Assembly: GCA_041576975.1 (NCBI GenBank)
Contig: JBFGJY010000038.1
Span: forward strand, 1-23,541
Reading direction: 5' to 3'
Source of the DNA: JBFGJY01 sp041576975
GTDB taxonomy: Bacteria > Pseudomonadota > Gammaproteobacteria > UBA4575
DNA: 23,541 nucleotides
Numbering within the stretch: position 1 is the first letter of the stretch; each line of letters opens with the position of its first letter. Under the pieces are notes generated by a model. The model did no database searches. It saw only the letters and a program-made list of their open reading frames with translations, and was not told the DNA's origin. Position numbers and translations under genes: made by a program. Shown piece after piece: positions 16,816-23,387 of this stretch.

Positions 16816-17972
16816 TGCCTGAAATATATTGGTTGCTGCTGCTATTGGCAGGGGTTGCTGGTTGGTATCTTGCGTATATCTTTTACAACACTAAATCGAA
16901 ACCTAAAATTCCAGGTGAGTATCTTAAGGGCCTAAATTATCTGCTCAATGAACAACCCGATAAGGCCTTAGAAGTATTCATTGATCTGGTTGATGTCGAT
17001 TCAGAAACAGTTGAAACGCACCTAGTGTTAGGCAATATGTTTCGACGCCGAGGAGAGGTTGACAGAGCCATACGTATTCATCAAAACCTTATCGCTAGAC
17101 CTGCCTTAGAGTCTATTTATAAATCTACCGCGCTCCTTGAGCTGGCGAAAGATTACCTAAAAGCTGGTTTATTGGATCGTGCAGAAACATTATTTAATGA
17201 TGTAATTGAAATTGGTTTACAAACGGATGAAGCCTATCCATTGCTATTGAGTTTATATGAGCAGGAAAAGGAATGGTATAAGGCCATTGAAATATCAAAA
17301 AAGTTAGAAAAAGTAATTGGTGAAAGTATGAATGAAGTTACTGCGCATTACTATTGTGAACTAAGTGAACTAGAGTTTGAAAAATCAAAAGAAATACTTG
17401 TTGAAGCTAAAAAATTATCAAAAAAAGCACTATCGTGTGATAAGAACTGCGCACGTGCAAGTGTATTACTAGGGAATTATGCAATGCATGAGGAAAATTT
17501 CAAATCTGCGATTAAACATTACAAAGAAGTCTTAAAACAAAATCCTGATTACCTTCCTGAAGTATTGATTAAATTACGAGAGGCATATTTCCGGCAAGAT
17601 GACCATAAAGGGTTTGAAGAGTTTTTGCTAAAAATTAAGGATACGAAGTTAAGTGGTATTTTACTTTCAAACTTACTAGACATTCCCTCAGATAGAAATA
17701 CGGAAAAGAATATGATCTTAGACTGTTTGTTAGAAAAATCAGAACTATCTCTTCTTGAGGTTAATGCATTTTTGAAAAGTATGCAGGCGAAAAAACAATC
17801 CTTAGGGGATTTGGGCTTGGATAAAATACAAGGGAGTGTGGAGAGTTTTATTCGCGAACGTACCTCTCACCAGTGTAAGCAATGTGGTTTTCATGGTAAG
17901 AGGCTGTATTGGCAATGTCCAAGTTGTCACTATTGGGGAACCGTGGTTCCTGTGATGCCTAGCATAAATTAG
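16815..17972 (+). CDS. lapB: Lipopolysaccharide assembly protein LapB (TPR protein with rubredoxin-like zinc site)
   Basis: Membrane-anchored adaptor that, in E. coli, links LPS synthesis to FtsH-dependent turnover of LpxC. Residues 3-24 form the N-terminal transmembrane helix. KPKIPGEYLKGLNYLLNEQPDKALEVF starts a series of TPR repeats spanning roughly 40-300. The C-terminal rubredoxin-type metal site has Cys354, Cys357, Cys368 and Cys371 (CKQCGFHG...WQCPSCHYWG). At 385 aa it is close to the 389 aa of E. coli. It overlaps lapA by one base and is followed by pyrF after 21 nt, as in E. coli. Confidence 0.94.
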   Translation: MPEIYWLLLLLAGVAGWYLAYIFYNTKSKPKIPGEYLKGLNYLLNEQPDKALEVFIDLVDVDSETVETHLVLGNMFRRRGEVDRAIRIHQNLIARPALESIYKSTALLELAKDYLKAGLLDRAETLFNDVIEIGLQTDEAYPLLLSLYEQEKEWYKAIEISKKLEKVIGESMNEVTAHYYCELSELEFEKSKEILVEAKKLSKKALSCDKNCARASVLLGNYAMHEENFKSAIKHYKEVLKQNPDYLPEVLIKLREAYFRQDDHKGFEEFLLKIKDTKLSGILLSNLLDIPSDRNTEKNMILDCLLEKSELSLLEVNAFLKSMQAKKQSLGDLGLDKIQGSVESFIRERTSHQCKQCGFHGKRLYWQCPSCHYWGTVVPVMPSIN

Positions 17973-17993
17973 CAAATCTAATTAAATATCAGC

Positions 17994-18701
17994 ATGACTG
18001 ACAACACCCCTATTATTATTGCCTTAGATTTTTCTAGTGCGAAATTAGCCAAAAAATTTTTAGACATAATTCAAGATAGACCTTGTAAACTAAAAGTTGG
18101 ATTAGAATTATTTATCTCGGAAGGTCCAAATTTTGTTGAAAAATTAGTGCGGGATGGGCATCAAGTATTTTTAGATCTTAAGTTACATGACATCCCCAAT
18201 ACCGTTGCATCGGCTTGCAAGTCAGCATCTAATTTAGGCGTGTGGATGATGACTCTGCATGCATCTGGTGGCAGTGACATGCTTCAAGCTGCTCATGAGG
18301 CGATGTCTGGAAATGGTCACACCACAAAATTACTTGCAGTAACAGTATTAACCTCATTGAATCAGCAACAATTAAATGCGATAGGGATACTACAGCATTC
18401 AGAAGATTATGTTTTACAACTTGCAAATGTTGCATTGCAAGCTAAGTTGGATGGCATTGTTTGTTCGGTGCATGAAGCACATGCTGTTCGAAGCAAATGG
18501 GGAACGCAGCCCATAATCGTGACTCCCGGGATACGTTTGCAAGATGACAGTGTAGATGATCAAAGTAGGGTCGCGACTCCGCTACAAGCACGACGGTCTG
18601 GAGCGAAATTTATCGTTATTGGACGACCCATCACACAAGCCAAAGATCCAATTGTTGCTATGGATCAGTATCTTGCGAATTGGAGTTACAGTAGTTCCTG
18701 A
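17994..18701 (+). CDS. pyrF: Orotidine 5'-phosphate decarboxylase
   Basis: Last step of de novo UMP synthesis. The TIM-barrel motifs are present: ALDFSS (10-15), KVGLELF (34-40), and the catalytic charge network DLKLHDIPNTV (61-71) with Asp61, Lys63 and Asp66. VTPGIR and the phosphate-binding GRPIT occur near the C-terminus. Length (235 aa) is typical. It ends the lapA-lapB-pyrF group. The product UMP feeds the UTP used by GalU downstream. Confidence 0.97.
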   Translation: MTDNTPIIIALDFSSAKLAKKFLDIIQDRPCKLKVGLELFISEGPNFVEKLVRDGHQVFLDLKLHDIPNTVASACKSASNLGVWMMTLHASGGSDMLQAAHEAMSGNGHTTKLLAVTVLTSLNQQQLNAIGILQHSEDYVLQLANVALQAKLDGIVCSVHEAHAVRSKWGTQPIIVTPGIRLQDDSVDDQSRVATPLQARRSGAKFIVIGRPITQAKDPIVAMDQYLANWSYSSS

Positions 18702-18827
18702 TAAGCGAGGTATGTAATAATTTATACAAAGTTATTTAAAGAATTAGAATTAGCTACATAACGAGTAGATATCTATTTATAATTTACTCTAAAAAAAAAA
18801 TTAACAAGCTGCGTTGGGGCATCTCAA

Positions 18828-19085
18828 ATGTTGCGTATAATTTATTGTAGTGTATTACTTCTTTTATCATCTTTAGTATTTGCAGATCCAGTAAATATAA
18901 ATACTGCGAGTGCAGAAGAACTGGCTGAAAATTTAAAAGGTTTGGGACCTAAAAAAGCATTGGCGATTATTGAGTATAGAGACACTAATGGCCCTTTCTT
19001 TACTCCAGAAGAAATAACTAATGTCAAGGGCATTGGCCCGAAAACACTAGAAAAGAATCTAGAAGATATAATCGTTCGAGATTAA
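18828..19085 (+). CDS. ComEA-type helix-hairpin-helix DNA-binding protein, exported
   Basis: An 85-residue exported protein with an N-terminal signal peptide (about 1-19, LLLLSSLVFA, likely cleaved before DPVNIN). It then carries one ComEA domain: VNINTASAEELAENLKGLGPKKALAIIEYR, then FFTPEEITNVKGIGPKTLEKN, which gives the two helix-hairpin-helix turns GLGPKKA and GIGPKTL. Such short periplasmic proteins bind DNA non-specifically, and some act in DNA uptake during natural transformation. It stands alone between pyrF and galU, which agrees with related genomes. No other competence gene is nearby, so a role in uptake is inferred from the family only. Confidence 0.88.
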   Translation: MLRIIYCSVLLLLSSLVFADPVNINTASAEELAENLKGLGPKKALAIIEYRDTNGPFFTPEEITNVKGIGPKTLEKNLEDIIVRD

Positions 19086-19136
19086 CTCATCGTCGGGAAA
19101 TAATGTGCACTGGGCAACAGTTACATAGTGTCCATA

Positions 19137-19163
19137 TTGTTAAATTATTTTTATTGCTGTAAT
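19137..19163 (+). promoter_or_regulatory. Possible promoter for galU
   Basis: TTGTTA (19137-19142) and TGTAAT (19158-19163) are spaced 15 nt apart, 37 nt before the galU ATG. The -10 matches 5 of 6 consensus bases and the -35 matches 4 of 6. The spacing is shorter than the optimum, so the call is tentative. Confidence 0.3.
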
Positions 19164-19200
19164 AAATCTAATTTCTAAAACTTTTTATATATGCTAAACA

Positions 19201-20070
19201 ATGACTAAAATTCGTAAAGCCGTATTTCCTGTTGCAGGATTGGGAACGCGTTTTCTACCTGCTACTAAAGCCAATCCAAAAGAAATGCTACCGATTGTAG
19301 ATAAACCTTTGATTCAATATGCGGCAGAAGAGGCAGTTTTCGCAGGTATAGAAACACTTATTTTTATCACTGGTCGCAATAAGCGTTCGATCGAAGATCA
19401 TTTTGATAAAGCCTATGAGCTGGAAAATGAACTCGAAACTAATGGTAAAAATACAATGTTAGGTATGGTGCAAAATGTTCTTCCAGGGGATGTCAATTGT
19501 ATTTACATTCGGCAGTCAGAACCTTTAGGTTTGGGGCATGCAGTACTTTGTGCAGAGCCTGCAGTGGGTGATGAACCATTTGCAGTAATTCTTGCCGATG
19601 ATCTCATTTATGATGAGGCACAAGGGTGTTTATCACAAATGGTGGATATCTACGAGCAAGAAAATTGCGGTGTTGTAGGTGTGCAAGTGGTAAATCAAGA
19701 AGATGTTAAAAGCTACGGTGTAATAGCGGGCGAAAAAATTCAGGATAATTTATGGAAGGTGGATACATTTGTAGAAAAACCAGAACCAAAAGATGCGCCC
19801 TCCAATGTAGCAGTAGTAGGTAGGTATATTCTAGAGCCGTCCATTTTTGAAATTTTAGAAAACATTGGTAAAGGCGCAGGAGGTGAAATTCAATTAACTG
19901 ATGCCCTTGCTAAACAAGCACAAACAGATAAATTACTGGCCTATCAGTTTACAGGTAAGCGCTATGATTGTGGCAATAAGCTTGGTTATTTAGAGGCTAC
20001 TGTCGAATATGCGCTAAGGCATCCTAGAGTGGGAAAAAAATTTAAAAAGTATTTAGATTCATTCAAATAA
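19201..20070 (+). CDS. galU: UTP-glucose-1-phosphate uridylyltransferase
   Basis: Makes UDP-glucose from UTP and glucose-1-phosphate. The nucleotidyltransferase signature AVFPVAGLGTRFLPATKANPKEMLPIVDKPLIQYAAEE is at the N-terminus (GLGTRFLPATK contains the catalytic loop). LADDLI carries the metal-binding Asp, FVEKPEP the sugar-phosphate Lys, and RYDCGNKLGYLEA the C-terminal family motif. At 289 aa it is normal. UDP-glucose is a precursor of UDP-glucuronate, so GalU could feed the sugar-acid enzymes at 4552-6885 if those use UDP-glucose; this is inference. The gene is followed by a convergent minus-strand operon. Confidence 0.96.
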   Translation: MTKIRKAVFPVAGLGTRFLPATKANPKEMLPIVDKPLIQYAAEEAVFAGIETLIFITGRNKRSIEDHFDKAYELENELETNGKNTMLGMVQNVLPGDVNCIYIRQSEPLGLGHAVLCAEPAVGDEPFAVILADDLIYDEAQGCLSQMVDIYEQENCGVVGVQVVNQEDVKSYGVIAGEKIQDNLWKVDTFVEKPEPKDAPSNVAVVGRYILEPSIFEILENIGKGAGGEIQLTDALAKQAQTDKLLAYQFTGKRYDCGNKLGYLEATVEYALRHPRVGKKFKKYLDSFK

Positions 20071-20173
20071 AACTAGTTGGATAGTTATATTTATGGAAAA
20101 AAAGTGGGAAAAGTGAAAATTCATTTTTGTGTATTAACTAGTGTCTATGTGACTGAATTATTAGCTGTAGTCG

Positions 20174-20364
20174 GACACAGGTGTCATTAATTGTAACGGG
20201 GTTCTTCCGAACGAACACTTTACGATATGGGTAGTTTCGCAGGGCGCAGGTTCGTTAGTCAGAGACTGAAAAACTTGACCCACGATTTTCGTGGTCTAAG
20301 CATCGTCTTAGATATCAGCTATCTATTAGAATAGCCACTTTTGGCCGAAAGAAGACGTTCTTTC
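20174..20364. other. Hairpin-dense intergenic region between convergent genes (candidate structured RNA or composite repeat)
   Basis: No gene is seen in the 339-nt gap between galU and the convergent thioredoxin-like gene, but it is packed with self-complementary segments: GACAC-AG-GTGTC (20174-20185); GTTC-TTCC-GAAC (20201-20212); AACGAAC (20210-20216) with GTTCGTT (20250-20256); AGTC-AGA-GACT (20257-20267); an 8-bp stem with one bulged C at 20277-20296 and TTT loop; TCTAAG-CATCGT-CTTAGA (20295-20312); GCTAT...ATAGC (20318-20335); and GAAAGAA-GACG-TTCTTTC (20347-20364). G+C at 20171-20310 is 65 of 140 (46%), well above other gaps here. Strand, promoter and function are unknown. Confidence 0.45.
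20329..20360. repeat. Dispersed palindromic repeat, copy 1
   Basis: Contains the near-palindrome CTTTTGGCCGAAAG at 20338-20351, flanked by GAAT on the left and AGA on the right. It shares 23 of 32 aligned positions with the copy at 22311-22342, including the exact core TTTTGGCCGAAAG. Both copies lie in intergenic DNA beyond gene 3' ends. Confidence 0.6.
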
Positions 20365-20409
20365 TGTTATAGATATAGGCCATTTAAATACATTGAAAAA
20401 TCTTGTTGC

Positions 20410-20937
20410 TTATAATAGCTCTAGAAGTGCGGCTTCAATATCTTCATCTGTAAATTGCTTATTCGGGTTGTCCCCAGTCAAGCGATATATTTCATGACCA
20501 CTTTCATCATATATAAGTACTGCAGGAATACCGATCAGATCTATTTTTTCAAACGCTACTAATAAATTTTCATCCATTCGAAAATGATCGAATGTTGCAT
20601 TCATTTTCTTTAAAAACTTTTCTGCAATTTTTAATGATTGAGAATCTTCGCGATCATCTAGATTCATGCTAACGAATTGAACATTACGATCTTTATACTT
20701 TTCATGCAGTCTGACCATTTCAGGAAAACGTTCGATACAAGAAACACACCACATGGCCCACACGTCTACTACTACTATTTTAGGTTGATAATGTATTCGT
20801 TTTGCCTCCCATTCATCGTATGTTACAGGGGTCATTTGCATATGAAGAGAGTCAGTCTCTCCGTATGCGCTAATACTGAATACAAGGCCGGTATTAATAA
20901 TCAGTAATGAGCAAACTTTTATAGCTTTACTGAACAT
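20410..20937 (-). CDS. Exported thioredoxin-like (TlpA/ResA-type) protein
   Basis: A periplasmic thiol-disulfide oxidoreductase-like protein of 175 aa. Residues 1-25 form a signal peptide (KAIKVCSLLIINTGLVFSISAYG). The thioredoxin fold has the active-site WCVSC (Cys64, Cys67) after VVVDVWAM, and the cis-proline loop GIPAVLIYDESGHEIYRLTG. A reducing or thiol-transfer role in the periplasm is expected; the partner is unknown. Its ATG overlaps the 3' end of the upstream redoxin gene by 11 nt, so the two are translationally coupled and probably act together. It converges with galU. Confidence 0.85.
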   Translation of the reverse strand: MFSKAIKVCSLLIINTGLVFSISAYGETDSLHMQMTPVTYDEWEAKRIHYQPKIVVVDVWAMWCVSCIERFPEMVRLHEKYKDRNVQFVSMNLDDREDSQSLKIAEKFLKKMNATFDHFRMDENLLVAFEKIDLIGIPAVLIYDESGHEIYRLTGDNPNKQFTDEDIEAALLELL

Positions 20938-21559
20938 ATTTTACTGTACAACCGTAAGCACGTGTTTCTTTCATGGCGATTTCTTTGCCACCAAGAGTTG
21001 CAAGAATTGCGTCTTTAACATAAAACTGATTAGGCATGCCGTTGATATGTCTTACCGTGCCATCGCTATTCATTTTTGCAGGTGAGTCATATAATGCACC
21101 TGTATACACTAATTTACGCTCTTTATTAAATACAAAATATTCTGGAGTGCGAGTAGCGCCAAGCTTACGTCCAAATTCTTGACTTTCATCAAATAAATAA
21201 TCAAACCTGTATCCTGTTTTTTCTGCGTGGACTTTCATCGCAGGAAGACGATCATCTTCACGGTGGTTCATACTTAAACCAATGAAGCGTACATTTTTGG
21301 TGCTCAGTGAATCTACAAGTGACACTAGATCTTTGTCCATACCTTTAACCCAAGGGCAATGGTTCGCAAGTGACACAAATATGAGTACTTCTTCATCAAG
21401 ATCTTTTGAAGAAATACTTTCACCAGAGATTGAGGGTAGATTATTAAACTCTGGCATTGCATCGCCAATGTTTAGTATGGAGTTATATTTTCCTGCAAAA
21501 ACAAAGCTCGAGACACTTAAACAGAATCCAAACAGTATCAGTCTGGCAATTATTTTCAT
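20927..21559 (-). CDS. Exported peroxiredoxin-like/redoxin-domain protein
   Basis: A thioredoxin-fold protein of the AhpC/TSA-related 'PRX-like' group. With the ATG at 21559 it is 210 aa and starts MKIIARLILFGFCLSVSSFVFA, a signal peptide. I prefer this start over an upstream TTG at 21592 because GAGGAG sits 7 nt before it. The redoxin domain begins GDAMPEFNNLPSISGE. The active site is NHCPWVK, with a single Cys in place of a CxxC pair. A second conserved Cys occurs at the very C-terminus in AYGCTVKY. RTPEYFVFNKERKLVYTGALYDSP is the cis-Pro region. The pairing of an N-terminal and a distant C-terminal Cys resembles a two-cysteine peroxiredoxin mechanism, but that is inference. The TlpA-like gene overlaps its end. 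Confidence 0.85.
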   Translation of the reverse strand: MKIIARLILFGFCLSVSSFVFAGKYNSILNIGDAMPEFNNLPSISGESISSKDLDEEVLIFVSLANHCPWVKGMDKDLVSLVDSLSTKNVRFIGLSMNHREDDRLPAMKVHAEKTGYRFDYLFDESQEFGRKLGATRTPEYFVFNKERKLVYTGALYDSPAKMNSDGTVRHINGMPNQFYVKDAILATLGGKEIAMKETRAYGCTVKYVQ

Positions 21560-21575
21560 GACTAATCTCCTCAAA

Positions 21576-21596
21576 AATGACCGATAGGCCAAAGTA
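21576..21596. repeat. Possible degenerate third copy of the palindromic repeat
   Basis: AATGACCG followed by GGCCAAAGTA resembles the copies at 20329 and 22311, with about two bases lost in the centre. It lies just upstream of the redoxin SD. The match is weak and may be chance. Confidence 0.25.
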
Positions 21597-21727
21597 ATGT
21601 AAGTTAATTCATGTTATCAACTTAAATTAAATTATGATTTTAAACTTGTATTAGACACTAGGACTGGATATTTTTTATGAAACTATCATCCTCTTTTTAT
21701 TACAACTACATGACAGTCACAAGGCCG

Positions 21728-22288
21728 ATGAAATACAAACTATTCTTTATATTGCTTATTTGTTTTTTCATTGCCCCTAGTATGAATGGAAAAACTGGCC
21801 AGAGCCATGCATGGCGGGTATTGCGAGAGGGAGGAATTGCGCTCATACGGCATACCCACGCACCGGGGACGGGCGATCCCGCTGACTTTAACTTAGAGGA
21901 TTGTGGTACTCAGCGTAATCTCTCTAATGAAGGTAGAGAGCAAGCTAAACGAATAGGTGAAAGATTTCGCTCAGAAAATGTGACTGTCGATCTGGTATTA
22001 CATTCAGTTTGGTGTCGAACACGCGACACTGCAGAATTGGCATTTCCAGATCGTGGGAAACCTGAGCCGGCGATAAATTCATTTTTTCATAATCCAGAGA
22101 CTGAGCCGAAACAAACAAAACAAACGAAAGAAATCATATCCTCTTGGCGAGGGCCTGGTGCGCTTGTGCTTGTAACTCATCAAGTCAACATAACTGCACT
22201 CACAGGGATATTTCCAAAAGAGGGTGAAGCTATAATTTTGCAGCCTTTAATAGATGAGTATGAAATTGTAGGAAAAATTAGTTTTTGA
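21728..22288 (+). CDS. Exported histidine phosphatase superfamily protein
   Basis: A branch-1 histidine phosphatase (phosphoglycerate mutase-like fold). The phospho-accepting histidine is in LIRHTHAPGTGDP, where RHT replaces the more common RHG. GREQAKRIGERF, HSVWCRTRDTAELAF and VTHQVNITALTG (second catalytic His) follow in order, along with the DCGTQRNLS segment typical of this periplasmic subgroup. I choose the ATG at 21728 because AAGG precedes it and MKYKLFFILLICFFIAPSMNG forms a clean signal peptide. An ATG at 21677 would put 17 polar residues ahead of the signal. Substrate unknown. It is divergent from the redoxin operon. Confidence 0.85.
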   Translation: MKYKLFFILLICFFIAPSMNGKTGQSHAWRVLREGGIALIRHTHAPGTGDPADFNLEDCGTQRNLSNEGREQAKRIGERFRSENVTVDLVLHSVWCRTRDTAELAFPDRGKPEPAINSFFHNPETEPKQTKQTKEIISSWRGPGALVLVTHQVNITALTGIFPKEGEAIILQPLIDEYEIVGKISF

Positions 22289-22310
22289 CTTGGTTAAGTA
22301 TTATGTTCAT

Positions 22311-22342
22311 GAATGATCGCTTTTGGCCGAAAGTAGATATAA
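22311..22342. repeat. Dispersed palindromic repeat, copy 2
   Basis: GAATGATCG then CTTTTGGCCGAAAG (22320-22333) and TAGAT. It matches copy 1 at 20329-20360 over an exact core and scattered flanking positions; most flanking differences are transitions, as expected of decaying copies. It lies 22 nt after the histidine phosphatase stop. Confidence 0.6.
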
Positions 22343-22379
22343 CTGCTCTCTAATTAAACAAAAAGAAAACAATACTTCT

Positions 22380-22404
22380 TAATAAACGGAAATTCCGTTT
22401 ATTA
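22380..22404 (-). terminator. Probable terminator downstream of tRNA-Asn
   Basis: A perfect 10-bp stem, TAATAAACGG / CCGTTTATTA, with a five-base loop AAATT. It lies 66 nt beyond the 3' end of tRNA-Asn. Read on the minus strand, a T-rich tract (TTGTTTTCTTTTT) follows after about eight bases. The stem is AT-rich and could work in both directions, also closing the histidine phosphatase transcript. Confidence 0.5.
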
Positions 22405-22470
22405 TTTATAAAATGCTTAAATAATGAACAAGAAAAATTAAATAGTTTTAAAGAATAACAATCGCTTAAT

Positions 22471-22546
22471 TGGCTCCCCGGGACGGGCTCGAACCGCCGA
22501 CCTAGTGATTAACAGTCACCCGCTCTACCAACTGAGCTACCGGGGA
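22471..22546 (-). tRNA. tRNA-Asn (anticodon GTT)
   Basis: A complete 76-nt cloverleaf. The acceptor stem is TCCCCGG/CCGGGGA, followed by discriminator G and an encoded CCA. The D arm is GCTC-AGTTGGTA-GAGC. The anticodon arm is GGTGA-CTGTTAA-TCACT with anticodon GTT for asparagine. The T arm is GGCGG-TTCGAGC-CCGTC, where the closing pairs include one G-T. No second copy of its 3' end was noticed in the window, so there is no sign of an integrated element using it as an attachment site. Confidence 0.97.
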
Positions 22547-22561
22547 ATAAAGAAGCGCAAG

Positions 22562-22590
22562 ATGGTAACGATCCACAAATAGTCGGTCAA
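22562..22590 (-). promoter_or_regulatory. Promoter of tRNA-Asn
   Basis: On the minus strand TTGACC (22590-22585) and TACCAT (22567-22562) are 17 nt apart, matching a sigma-70 promoter with 5 of 6 and 4 of 6 bases. A GC-rich stretch (TTGCGC) follows the -10, the discriminator type seen in stringently controlled stable-RNA promoters. Transcription should start about 8-9 nt before the mature tRNA. Confidence 0.7.
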
Positions 22591-22908
22591 TGTAAAGTTA
22601 ATTGTATTCCATCTGCTATCATTTGGTGTGTACCAACTAGGTGGAGTAGAAAGAGGGTAATTTCACACAGCCGCTTGGCTTGGAATTTCTACCATTAGAG
22701 CCGAATTCGATTTTTTTCGGTTTTCACACCGCTCACCCTTATATCTTTGATTTGGGAAACAGGTATTAGATTTATTGATTTGATAGGTAAATGCCCCTCA
22801 GATTGTCTGGCTGATGATACCAATAAGCGGTAACCATCGTCTGTAGGTCTTTGATCACACTATAAATATTCCTCGAATACGACGTCGTGTCGTGTATGAA
22901 AACAAGGA
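22591..22908. other. Non-coding stretch before the BRO-N gene
   Basis: No gene is seen. A nested hairpin lies at 22646-22692: the outer arms GTAGAAA and TTTCTAC enclose AGCC-GCTT-GGCT. A perfect 10-bp palindrome, ACGACGTCGT, is at 22879-22888, about 30 nt before the BRO-N start. A TATAAA at about 22861 could be a -10, without a good -35. Confidence 0.4.
22879..22888. promoter_or_regulatory. Palindrome, candidate operator of the BRO-N gene
   Basis: ACGACGTCGT is a perfect 10-bp palindrome, followed by a partial repeat (GTCGTGT). It sits between a TATAAA-like -10 and the SD of the BRO-N gene, where a repressor would block transcription. The regulator is unknown. Confidence 0.3.
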
Positions 22909-22917
22909 GTGACACAA

Positions 22918-23298
22918 GTGGGAAACATAACGCTATTTGACTATGGCGGCTATATGATAAGGATCGTCAAGGAAGAGACCGGTGAGCCATGGTTTGTTGC
23001 GGCGGATATTTGTCGTTGTCTTGGTTTGGCTATTAATAAGCGTACTGGTAAACCAAACGTAACTGTTGCAACACGTGAGCTTAACGATGATCAAAAACGT
23101 AAGTACCGTATCGATACACCAGAGAACCCAAAAAATCCCTGGATTGATATGATGATATTGTCTGAAGAGGGTATGCATAAAATGTTACGCCTTTCAGATA
23201 GTATTGATGTACAACGCTTTAAGCAGCATGTGCAACGAGAAGTACTACCAGGATTATCAAATGGTAGTTCACCGGCCATGCATGCAAGTCGAGGGTAA
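22918..23298 (+). CDS. BRO-N domain protein (phage antirepressor type), stand-alone
   Basis: A 126-residue protein that is almost entirely a BRO-N domain, the DNA-binding module at the N-terminus of phage and baculovirus antirepressors. ITLFDYGGYMIRIVKEETGEPWFVAADICRCLGL is the canonical opening, and ILSEEGMHKMLRLSDSIDVQRFKQHVQREVLPGL is the second half. No C-terminal domain follows; the protein ends shortly after the BRO-N fold. I choose the GTG at 22918 because AAGGAG (22904-22909) is 8 nt ahead; a GTG at 22909 overlaps that SD. No integrase, terminase or other phage gene is in the window. It is probably a prophage remnant or a domesticated regulator. Confidence 0.85.
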   Translation: MGNITLFDYGGYMIRIVKEETGEPWFVAADICRCLGLAINKRTGKPNVTVATRELNDDQKRKYRIDTPENPKNPWIDMMILSEEGMHKMLRLSDSIDVQRFKQHVQREVLPGLSNGSSPAMHASRG

Positions 23299-23387
23299 TT
23301 TTCCAACCAGTTCCTTTAAGATTCTGACTAGACTCCAATTATCCTTAAATTGAGATCTTGGATGTGCTTATTGAAGCGATGTCTAGT

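Noticed and set aside
22471..23298. Genomic island integrated at tRNA-Asn
   Set aside because: No integrase gene and no duplicated tRNA 3' end were seen, and the BRO-N gene is on the 5' side of the tRNA.
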